From: Lysobacteraceae bacterium
GTDB lineage: Bacteria > Pseudomonadota > Gammaproteobacteria > Xanthomonadales > Wenzhouxiangellaceae
NCBI GenBank assembly: GCA_020201235.1
Contig: JAIVHD010000292.1
Coordinates: forward strand, 1-9,579
DNA: 9,579 nucleotides
Direction: 5' to 3'
In this document: in pieces, positions 1-5,912 of the stretch
Layout of the letters: each line of letters opens with the position of its first letter
Numbering within the stretch: position 1 is the stretch's first letter
Program-made: the position numbers and the translations under genes
The notes under the pieces: generated by a model
What the model was told of the DNA's origin: nothing
The model's input: only the letters and a program-made list of their open reading frames with translations
Databases searched by the model: none

Positions 1-676
<676 letters not shown>

Positions 677-715
677 ATTTATTGACATCCCGCGCGCTTT
701 CGGATCTGTCTGGCA

Positions 716-744
716 TTGAAAACCAAAGCTTTGAAGCATATAAT
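716..744 (+). promoter_or_regulatory. Sigma70-type promoter for the first TetR gene
   Basis: TTGAAA (716-721) and a perfect TATAAT (739-744) are separated by 17 bp, which is close to the sigma70 consensus. Transcription should start near 750-752, about 45 bases before the GTG start of the regulator. The start site would lie inside the palindromic operator described next. Confidence 0.8.
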
Positions 745-747
745 CCA

Positions 748-772
748 AAAGTATGTTTGAAAATACTTTCAA
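748..772 (+). promoter_or_regulatory. Palindromic operator, probably for autorepression by the adjacent TetR
   Basis: An inverted repeat AAAGTAT (748-754) / ATACTTT (763-769) is separated by 8 bases. It overlaps a second palindrome, TTGAAA (757-762) / TTTCAA (767-772). It lies just downstream of the -10 box and covers the expected transcription start, the usual place for a TetR-family repressor site. Binding by the product of the 795-1451 gene is inferred from position only. No second copy of this motif was found in the window. Confidence 0.6.
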
Positions 773-794
773 GGCAGAATGACGGGAGAACCGC

Positions 795-1451
795 GTGATA
801 ACCGCTTTAAATCAGGTCGAAGAAAGCAAAGAAAGCCGAAATCTTGGAAGGCCGCGTCAGTTCGACGCTGATGAGACGCTGGAAACCGCTCTCGAGTATT
901 TCTGGAAACGCGGCGCGAGAGCGACCACTCGACAGCTAGAGAAAGTGCTTGGGATCAGTCAGTCCAGCATATACAACACATTTGGCTCAAAGACAAAGCT
1001 GCTCGAGGCCGCACTGGATCGCTATGAGCAAAAGACCAATCGTGCACTGATCGAACCGCTGGAGAACAACCCGGATGGACTGGCAGCGATCGACGAGTTT
1101 TTCGAAAATCTCAAAACGTGGGCATCGGTCGGCGACCGGCGCGGCTGTATGCTGATCAATCTGATGGCAGAGGACGGCGGCGAAACGCAAGCCATTGTGA
1201 TGCGCGCCCGCGGCTACCGTGGGCGGGTCCGGACGGCACTGTGCAATGCGCTGAAAAGAGCTGAAAAGAGCGGCCAGACCTTTGCCGGCCATATTGACGA
1301 CCGAGCCGAATTGCTGATGTGCATGGTCCTGGGCTTCAACATCTCAGCCCGTGGCGGCGCTTCGTATGAAGAACTCGACCGCTTGATCGGAAGTGTCAAG
1401 GCGCAGACCGGAAACTGGAAAGTCGCCGCAACCTCCTCCGTGGTGGCTTGA
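795..1451 (+). CDS. TetR/AcrR-family transcriptional regulator (ComR-like N-terminus)
   Basis: This 218-residue protein is a probable ligand-responsive DNA-binding repressor. The TetR N-terminal domain spans about residues 18-70: GRPRQFDADETLETALEYFW leads into the helix-turn-helix, whose recognition part reads ISQSSIYNTFGSKTKLL. The GRPR-F-DADE-LE-AL--FW opening and the RRGCMLINLMAED segment around residues 115-125 recall TetR members of the ComR type; the C-terminal domain presumably binds a small ligand. The start chosen is GTG at 795, with GGGAG at 784-788 and a 6-base spacing. No in-frame ATG offers a better start before the HTH. The gene has its own promoter and a palindrome over the start of transcription, so autoregulation is likely. 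Whether it also controls the oxidoreductase operon downstream is unknown: the 440-bp gap between them lacks a copy of the operator. Confidence 0.93.
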   Translation: MITALNQVEESKESRNLGRPRQFDADETLETALEYFWKRGARATTRQLEKVLGISQSSIYNTFGSKTKLLEAALDRYEQKTNRALIEPLENNPDGLAAIDEFFENLKTWASVGDRRGCMLINLMAEDGGETQAIVMRARGYRGRVRTALCNALKRAEKSGQTFAGHIDDRAELLMCMVLGFNISARGGASYEELDRLIGSVKAQTGNWKVAATSSVVA

Positions 1452-1890
1452 TGTGAATGCAGCTCTACACGAATGATTGAGCCGCAATACTGCCGGAGTG
1501 AACTGAAGCGTCATCCATCAATCTTCTTATTCACCACCCTTGCGTCTCGAGACGCTGTCAGATGACGCATTTGAGATGTTTCGCGACCCCGTGCACCCAA
1601 CGCATCCTCGCCTGTCCGGTGAGGATGCACAACCAAGCGAAACGCTCCTATGCGGGAGCCGACGGTGTCGTCGTAGAAGGGTGATGAATAAGCCGGAGTA
1701 AAAGGTGAATGATCACCCGACCCGCCCCGTGTCGGTACGGTGAGCGCCGTCAGGAAAATACATCGCCTGCAGCGCGCAAGCGCCACATACCTGCCGCACT
1801 GTACTTCTGCGAACATGAACCCGAAGCCGTTTTTCCTGACCGATTCAGCCTCGATCGGTGCCAAACCCGTCATCAATGGACTTGCCAAAG
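1452..1890. other. Gene-free, hairpin-rich intergenic stretch
   Basis: No convincing gene is present. The stretch carries a chain of short inverted repeats: GCGTCATC (1508-1515) with GATGACGC (1561-1568), enclosing the perfect 14-bp palindrome GCGTCTCGAGACGC (1542-1555); an 11-bp stem at 1602-1612/1618-1628 with a 5-base loop; GCTCC/GGAGC at 1644-1648/1655-1659; CGACG/CGTCG at 1660-1664/1669-1673; and GGTGA/TCACC at 1704-1708/1713-1717. None is followed by a T-run, so none is a standard terminator. No good promoter was recognised, although the downstream operon needs one. The stretch could be a structured leader, a small RNA or a decayed repeat. Confidence 0.5.
1602..1628. repeat. Strong 11-bp hairpin in intergenic region
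   Basis: The left arm at 1602-1612 and right arm at 1618-1628 pair over 11 positions with one G-T wobble and leave a 5-base loop (TGTCC). It is the most stable of the hairpins between the first TetR gene and the oxidoreductase. With no T-tract on either side it is unlikely to be an intrinsic terminator. Its role is unknown. Confidence 0.6.
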
Positions 1891-2880
1891 ATGCGTATCG
1901 CATATTATGAACAGACCGGTGCCGCCGGAGAAGTACTCAAACTCGGATCAACCGAAAAGCCCACACCACAACCCCACGAGGTCGTGGTCCGCGTGCATGC
2001 CTCGGCGGTCAACCCTTCGGACGTCAAGGCACGCGCCGGTGCGCGGGGCGGTCCGCTGGCGTGGCCGCGCATCATTCCCCATAGCGACGGTGCCGGTGTA
2101 ATCGAGGCGGTCGGCGAACGCGTCCCGGATTCGCGCATTGGACAGCGCGTCTGGTTGTGGAATGCACAATGGGAGCGCGCGAACGGCACCGCCGCCGAAT
2201 ACATTGCACTGCCGGCCGAACAGGCCGTTCCGCTGCCGAGCCATGTCGATTTCGCCACCGGCGCGTGCCTTGGCATTCCGGCCTCGACGGCTTGGCACTG
2301 TGTGCATGCGGCCGGTCCGGTCAAGGACCGAATCGTGCTCGTAACGGGTGGCACCGGCACCGTCGGCCATTACGCAGTGCAAATGGCCAAGCTCGCCGGA
2401 GCTGTCGTGATCGCCACGGTTGGTTCAAACGAAAAAATCGAGCGAGCGCACGAAGCCGGGGCCGACCATGTTTTCAATTACACCAGCCCGACGCTCGGCG
2501 ACGACATCCTGCGGTGCACGTCAAGCGATGGGGTCGATCACATTATCGATTCCGAATTTGGCTCAAACATCGACGAACATGCACGCATCATTCGGCCCAA
2601 TGGGGTTATCTTCGCCTATGGTTCGGCTCGAATCAAGCAGCCGGTGCTGCCCTTCTACCCGCTGCTTTTCAAATCCATTGGCCTGTACCTGCCGCTGATT
2701 TACCTGTTGCCTTCGTCCCAACGCCAACAGCTTATAACCGGCATAACCAGGCTGCTCGAACAAAATGCGCTGCGGCATGCGATCGATACCCAATATCCGC
2801 TTGACGAAATCGTTCGCGCGCATGAACATGTGGAAAGCGGCGGCAAGTCTGGTGCCGTCATCGTCGCACCCGATCAATAA
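1891..2880 (+). CDS. Zinc-independent medium-chain dehydrogenase/reductase (NADPH:quinone oxidoreductase-like)
   Basis: This 329-residue cytosolic oxidoreductase probably reduces quinones, enones or similar carbonyl compounds with NAD(P)H. The N-terminal GroES-like domain runs over roughly residues 1-125 and includes HASAVNPSDVKARAG and the PHSDGAGVIEAVG strip. That strip replaces the GHE motif of zinc alcohol dehydrogenases, and no zinc ligand set is visible, placing it in the quinone oxidoreductase/zeta-crystallin branch. The nucleotide-binding motif VTGGTGTVG sits at residues 151-159, followed by AVQMAKLAGA and a Rossmann fold through AGADHVFNY. The C-terminus HVESGGKSGAVIVA is typical. 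ATG 1891 is preferred because MRIAYYEQTG matches the usual family N-terminus; GTG 1858 and ATG 1876 are in-frame alternatives, and none has a strong Shine-Dalgarno site. It is first in a cluster with the SHOCT-like protein (16-base gap) and the GST. The exact substrate is unknown. Confidence 0.92.
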   Translation: MRIAYYEQTGAAGEVLKLGSTEKPTPQPHEVVVRVHASAVNPSDVKARAGARGGPLAWPRIIPHSDGAGVIEAVGERVPDSRIGQRVWLWNAQWERANGTAAEYIALPAEQAVPLPSHVDFATGACLGIPASTAWHCVHAAGPVKDRIVLVTGGTGTVGHYAVQMAKLAGAVVIATVGSNEKIERAHEAGADHVFNYTSPTLGDDILRCTSSDGVDHIIDSEFGSNIDEHARIIRPNGVIFAYGSARIKQPVLPFYPLLFKSIGLYLPLIYLLPSSQRQQLITGITRLLEQNALRHAIDTQYPLDEIVRAHEHVESGGKSGAVIVAPDQ

Positions 2881-2896
2881 GGGCAGAGGAATCAAA

Positions 2897-3967
2897 ATGA
2901 ATTTGCTAACTATTTGCAACCGCAATCGTCGTCAAACTGCTCGAACATCCGTCTGGGCACCGTCGAGCAACCGCAACCGAGCGCGACAGCTTGCGCGATC
3001 CACCATGTTTCTGGTCTTGTTGGTTGTCTGCGCTCTGGCGGCAAACGCGCAAATGCCCGCAGTTATACCGGGCGACCAATTGGAGACCTTCCGGATCGAA
3101 AAGTCGGCTCAAGCCAACGATCATCCGGTCGAACTCAATGCCGATCGCCTGTTCAACGCACTTTCCAGCCTAAAAATGGAAAAGCAGACCGAGGGACTTT
3201 TCCGGCGCAATCGGAGCGTCAATCAGCGCCCGGTATTTACCGAGCAAAAACTCGAACGCCTGGTGCCCGGCCTGATCGCGGAATTCAATCAGGCAGATGC
3301 CGACGAGGATATCGCGGTCGCAGTCTCGCAAATTCGCCGCGACGCCACGGTCGGATTCACCAACTCGTCGAAGTCGACCTTTTTCAGAACCTTTCACCGC
3401 AACGGCGACTTGCACTTGATTTTCGGGTCGATCGAAGTCGATCCAACTCTGGAACAGGGACGCTCCAGGCATCGGGTTGCGGCCGGGCCCAACGAACTTG
3501 ACCTGGACCGACAGGTCGGCCTGAAAACGGAAATTGGGTCGAGACGACGGCAGAGCAAATCGGACTGGAATCCGATCCTGCCCGCCGGTGCCCGCTTTGC
3601 CGAGCCATCGAGAACAGACTGGATCGTGCTCGATCTTGCACATTTTTCAGCCGCGCCACCGAGTCCGGCGGCCGGCCTAACGCAGCCAAGGCCGGCGACC
3701 CAACAAAGCGTCGAGCCGAGTCGACCGGCCAGCCACGACGATCGCGGCCGCGCCACGCCCGACTTTTCAGCCGAGCCGCGTTCGCCCGCAGCCGCGCCCG
3801 CTCAACCATCCGCACCACCGACCGAAGTGCCATCGCGCGAACAGCAACTCGAACAGCAACTTCGGCAGCTCAAGCAACTCTACGATCAGGGCCTGATTGA
3901 CGAGCCGTTGTATAAGGAGAAAATGCGCGAGCTGGTGGACCGTCTGCTCGACACACAGGGAGAATGA
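2897..3967 (+). CDS. Exported protein of unknown function with C-terminal SHOCT-like domain
   Basis: The 356-residue product has no family I recognise over most of its length. The N-terminus is unusually long and basic (about 36 residues, many Arg), followed by the hydrophobic stretch MFLVLLVVCALAANA and a likely signal-peptidase site ANA-Q near residue 51. A charged, probably folded region follows (about 60-245), then a Pro/Ala-rich linker (about 250-315). The protein ends in a short amphipathic Gln/Leu-rich helix pair, LKQLYDQGLIDEPLYKEKM plus RELVDRLL, which fits the SHOCT pattern: a short C-terminal domain thought to mediate oligomerisation or binding. The start at 2897 is supported by AGAGGA at 2885-2890 with 6-base spacing. 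ATG 3005 would give a shorter, more normal signal peptide but lacks a good ribosome site. It sits 16 bases after the oxidoreductase and 5 bases before the GST, so co-transcription is likely. No active-site motif is visible. Confidence 0.82.
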   Translation: MNLLTICNRNRRQTARTSVWAPSSNRNRARQLARSTMFLVLLVVCALAANAQMPAVIPGDQLETFRIEKSAQANDHPVELNADRLFNALSSLKMEKQTEGLFRRNRSVNQRPVFTEQKLERLVPGLIAEFNQADADEDIAVAVSQIRRDATVGFTNSSKSTFFRTFHRNGDLHLIFGSIEVDPTLEQGRSRHRVAAGPNELDLDRQVGLKTEIGSRRRQSKSDWNPILPAGARFAEPSRTDWIVLDLAHFSAAPPSPAAGLTQPRPATQQSVEPSRPASHDDRGRATPDFSAEPRSPAAAPAQPSAPPTEVPSREQQLEQQLRQLKQLYDQGLIDEPLYKEKMRELVDRLLDTQGE

Positions 3968-3972
3968 TTGCC

Positions 3973-4575
3973 ATGAAACTCTATGCATCTGCGGCCTCGC
4001 CGTACGCGCGCATCATCCGCGCCATGATGATCGAAAAGAATCTCGGCGAGCAAGTCGAGATCAACTGGCTCAACCCGTGGGACAGTCCAGAAGAATTGGT
4101 TGAGGCCAATCCGTTTTCCCGCGTACCAACGCTGGTGACCGACCAGGGACAACAATTGACCGAGTCGTTGATCATCGCGCACTACCTGGAGCGGCTCTTC
4201 CCCGACCCGGCCCTGATTCCGGCGGGAGCACCGGAACCGGCTCTGGCCAAACTTGGCCTGGCTGCCGGGGCAATCGATTCGGCGGTTGGGCTGGTGATCG
4301 CGCGCCGCTTCGAGGTCGATTTGAAAACGGACCCGATGGCCAGACGGCGTATCGCAGCACTGGACAATTCGTTTCCGGTCATGGCCGGAATGGTTTCGGA
4401 CTCGCCGACACCAGATCTCGGTGACCTGGCACTGGCAGTCTCTCTGGGCTATCTTGACTTTCGGCTTGCTGGCGTCGACGGCCTGGAATGGTCGACCCTC
4501 ACACCGGAACTCAAGCAATGGTACGAGACGATCGCGCAACGACCAAGCCTGGCAGAAACGGCCCCCCACGACTGA
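3973..4575 (+). CDS. Glutathione S-transferase family protein
   Basis: This 200-residue soluble protein has an N-terminal thioredoxin-fold domain (about 1-77): MKLYASAASPYARIIR carries the Ser residues (S6, S9) at the usual catalytic position. The cis-proline motif VPTL is at 51-54, and the Glu-Ser pair that binds the gamma-glutamyl part of glutathione is at 64-65 (TESLIIAHYL). An all-helical C-terminal domain follows, with the N-capping-box-like TPDLGDLALA near 146-155. It probably conjugates glutathione to electrophiles, or acts as a glutathione-dependent reductase or isomerase; the substrate cannot be told. ATG 3973 is chosen over the in-frame ATG 3964: 3964 overlaps the upstream stop but is only one base from the GGGAG ribosome site (3958-3962), while 3973 gives a 10-base spacing and a typical GST N-terminus. 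It is the last gene of the cluster. Confidence 0.93.
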   Translation: MKLYASAASPYARIIRAMMIEKNLGEQVEINWLNPWDSPEELVEANPFSRVPTLVTDQGQQLTESLIIAHYLERLFPDPALIPAGAPEPALAKLGLAAGAIDSAVGLVIARRFEVDLKTDPMARRRIAALDNSFPVMAGMVSDSPTPDLGDLALAVSLGYLDFRLAGVDGLEWSTLTPELKQWYETIAQRPSLAETAPHD

Positions 4576-4578
4576 ACC

Positions 4579-4755
4579 CTAGTGGGCCATGCGGTTAATT
4601 AGGTAACACTCAGAGCCACTGTGCCGGTGCGAATCAAGGCGCGTTTCGCAGGGAATGGCCGCTCCCTTGCCAAGAAATGCAACGCCGAGTCGCGCCGGCC
4701 CCACAACGCTTGTGCGACGGCTGAGTGTTACCTAATTAGCCGCATGGCCCACTAG
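4579..4755. repeat. 177-bp MITE-like element with 35-bp terminal inverted repeats
   Basis: The left arm (4579-4613) and right arm (4721-4755) are exact inverted copies over 35 bp apart from one mismatch (T4595 against C4739). Both outer ends read CTAG, which could be part of the repeat or a 4-bp target duplication. The 107-bp core carries no ORF but contains further imperfect inverted repeats, for example AGGGA with TCCCT around an 8-base centre, TTTC with GAAA and GGCG with CGCC. The whole element could therefore fold into one long hairpin. It lies 3 bases after the GST stop codon and ahead of the operon terminator. A non-autonomous transposon remnant is the likeliest reading. No transposase is present and I cannot assign an IS family. 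Confidence 0.75.
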
Positions 4756-4778
4756 CGCTTTCGGGGATCTCGTGAACC

Positions 4779-4817
4779 AAAAGGCCCGGCACCACGCCGG
4801 GCCTTTTTGATTTTTTT
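4779..4817 (+). terminator. Rho-independent terminator of the oxidoreductase-SHOCT-GST cluster
   Basis: A perfect 12-bp stem, AAAAGGCCCGGC (4779-4790) / GCCGGGCCTTTT (4796-4807), has a 5-base loop ACCAC. It is followed by T-rich sequence (T4804-4808, T4811-4817). The flanking A-run could let it work weakly on the minus strand too. The palindromic element at 4579-4755 separates it from the GST stop codon by about 200 bases. Confidence 0.93.
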
Positions 4818-4996
4818 ACCCGGATGATTACCACCCGATCGACTGGGGCGGCCCCGGACCCCGCGCCTACAGCGTTTCACTCGGTCGCGCATCCTCACCG
4901 CACGGGCGAGCCCGTTTGCGCTACGCTCGGTCGTTAAAACGCTGTAATCACCGGGTCTGGGGCCGCCTCTACCATCGCGTGGTGAATCATCCGGGT
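4818..4996. repeat. Second near-palindromic element, about 179 bp, with degenerate inverted arms
   Basis: The outer arms ACCCGGATGATT (4818-4829) and AATCATCCGGGT (4985-4996) are perfect inverted copies. Pairing continues inward in blocks: ACCAC (4830-4834) with GTGGT (4979-4983) after a one-base bulge; GGCGGCCCC (4847-4855) with GGGGCCGCC (4959-4967); GGACCC with GGGTCT (one wobble); and TACAGCGTTT (4868-4877) with AAACGCTGTA (4937-4946). The centre carries ACGGGC/GCCCGT and a direct repeat CTCGGTCG (4880-4887, 4926-4933). No ORF is supported. It starts directly at the end of the terminator T-run and shares no obvious sequence with the 4579-4755 element. It could be a decayed mobile element or a structured RNA. 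Confidence 0.65.
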
Positions 4997-5062
4997 TTAA
5001 CGGAACGCGCTCTTTGCAATTCGACTGAAAAATAAATTGTAGCAAATTGCAAGATATTCTGA

Positions 5063-5106
5063 ACAGACCGGTCTGTATATTCACAGTAGTAAACAGACCG
5101 GTCTAC
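5063..5106 (+). promoter_or_regulatory. Tandem TetR-type operators in the promoter of the second cluster
   Basis: The exact palindrome ACAGACCGGTCTGT (5063-5076) is repeated as ACAGACCGGTCTAC (5093-5106). The shared 10-bp core AGACCGGTCT lies at 5065-5074 and 5095-5104, so the centres are exactly 30 bp apart, about three helical turns and on the same DNA face. The AT-rich DNA between them (TATATT at 5076-5081, TAGTAA at 5087-5092) may hold the -10 region, but no good -35 partner was found. Palindromes of the AGACC-GGTCT kind are known for TetR repressors such as NemR. The TetR encoded at the end of this cluster (6841-7416) is the likeliest ligand; that is inference. Confidence 0.75.
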
Positions 5107-5150
5107 CTTGACCGGGCAATGAAAGTAATCACCCATACGGAGCAGTAAGC

Positions 5151-5606
5151 ATGAACACATTGAAACTCTCAAATCTGACCCTGGCAATCTCTCTTCTGAT
5201 TGGCGCACAGGTCGCGACCGCCGCGGGAGGCCCGATCTATGGCGCGTTCGACAAGACCGATGGGATCAGCCACCCGATCGAGGCGACCGCGACGATTGAC
5301 CCCGATCGGATTCCGGATGTTGCCGAGCCGGTCGAGACAAACCGGGTCGCAGTCTTTGGCGCGTTCGAAAAACGGCAGCAAGGCACGATCGTGCCGTCGC
5401 AGGCGGGTTATGGCGAGGTCCAGTTGCCGTACAGCCAGGTCGGCTTTCCGGGTGCCGCAGGTGGCGTGCCAAGCAATCGTTTCGGGACCTTCGTTCACAT
5501 CGATGGAATCACCTTCCCGGCCGGTTCGTTTAACCGCACGGGTTCCGGGCGTTCAATCGACAGGGCCGTGGCCTTGGCCGTACCGACGAATCGAAGCCCT
5601 CGCTGA
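5151..5606 (+). CDS. Small secreted protein with three copies of a (Y/F)GxF repeat, function unknown
   Basis: This 151-residue protein has a clear Sec signal peptide: a short charged start, a hydrophobic core (LTLAISLLIGAQ) and a cleavage site near ATA-A at about residue 24. The roughly 127-residue mature part has no cysteines and no family I recognise. It contains three spaced copies of one motif: YGAFDKTDGISHP (30-42), FGAFEKRQQGTIVP (69-82) and FGTFVHIDGITFP (111-123). That is an aromatic residue, Gly, Ala/Thr, Phe, a polar stretch, then Ile and Pro, at spacings of about 39 and 42 residues, which suggests a repeated beta-type unit. The start is well supported by ACGGAG (5137-5142), 8 bases before ATG. 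It is the first gene behind the tandem operators, so it is probably induced when the TetR repressor releases. Periplasmic or extracellular location is inferred from the signal. Confidence 0.86.
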   Translation: MNTLKLSNLTLAISLLIGAQVATAAGGPIYGAFDKTDGISHPIEATATIDPDRIPDVAEPVETNRVAVFGAFEKRQQGTIVPSQAGYGEVQLPYSQVGFPGAAGGVPSNRFGTFVHIDGITFPAGSFNRTGSGRSIDRAVALAVPTNRSPR

Positions 5607-5912
5607 GCGAGTCGCACAAGGAGACCGACGAGTCGTGGCGCAAAATGGTTCCGGCGCGATCCATCTGGCTTTCATGTGCACCAACAGACAGACGGGCAGC
5701 AAACCTGCCGCCAGTGTGTAATTTGGCCGGCCTGTTCGCCACTTTCATCGCCGCCAAGCCCCCGGCTTCGCGGTGCTGATTGCAAGGTGTCCCGGGCCAG
5801 CGTCCGACTTGAACGTTCAATACACTAAAATTGAAACCAATATTGTTCCCGTTGACGCAGCCGTGCCGCATCGACGCAGCGTTTAAGACTTAACTAAATC
5901 AAGGAGCTTCTC
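5607..5912. other. 306-bp intergenic stretch before the hydrolase
   Basis: No supported gene is present. A small imperfect hairpin at 5751-5773 (CCGC-C-AAGCC / GGCTT-C-GCGG) has no T-tract and is unlikely to terminate. An AT-richer part follows (5809-5850) with the palindrome TTGAACGTTCAA and CAATATTG (5838-5845), possibly a local promoter region, though no convincing -35/-10 pair was found. The end carries the ribosome site AAGGAG (5901-5906) of the hydrolase. The size of the gap leaves open whether the hydrolase is co-transcribed with the secreted protein. Confidence 0.5.
5809..5835. promoter_or_regulatory. Operator-like palindrome upstream of the hydrolase
   Basis: The perfect 12-bp palindrome TTGAACGTTCAA occupies 5809-5820. 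A third half-site, ATTGAA (5830-5835), is inverted relative to TTCAAT (5816-5821). It lies about 95 bp before the hydrolase start, in a region that could be its promoter. It differs from both TetR-type operators elsewhere in the window. A regulatory role is only suggested by symmetry and position. Confidence 0.35.

Noticed and set aside
1590..1690. Integron attC-like site suggested by ACCCAAC next to hairpins
   Set aside because: The matching inverse core (GTTRRRY) is missing at the right distance and no integrase or cassette array is present.
1511..1903. 130-codon open frame on the minus strand in the gap before the oxidoreductase
   Set aside because: It starts inside the oxidoreductase coding sequence, has no ribosome site, and its product has no recognisable fold or motif. 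It is more likely a chance frame over a hairpin-rich gap.
1815..1910. 31-codon + strand frame (MNPKPFFLTD...) overlapping the oxidoreductase start
   Set aside because: No Shine-Dalgarno site and no recognisable product. It overlaps the real start in another frame, so a leader-peptide role could not be supported.
5635..5721. Short GTG-started frame downstream of the repeat protein (28 residues) with AAGGAG upstream
   Set aside because: The spacing is long (11 bases), the product is featureless and it does not continue the upstream protein in a convincing frame.
5751..5773. Hairpin as a terminator for the repeat protein
   Set aside because: The stem is short, has a mismatch and is not followed by a T-tract.
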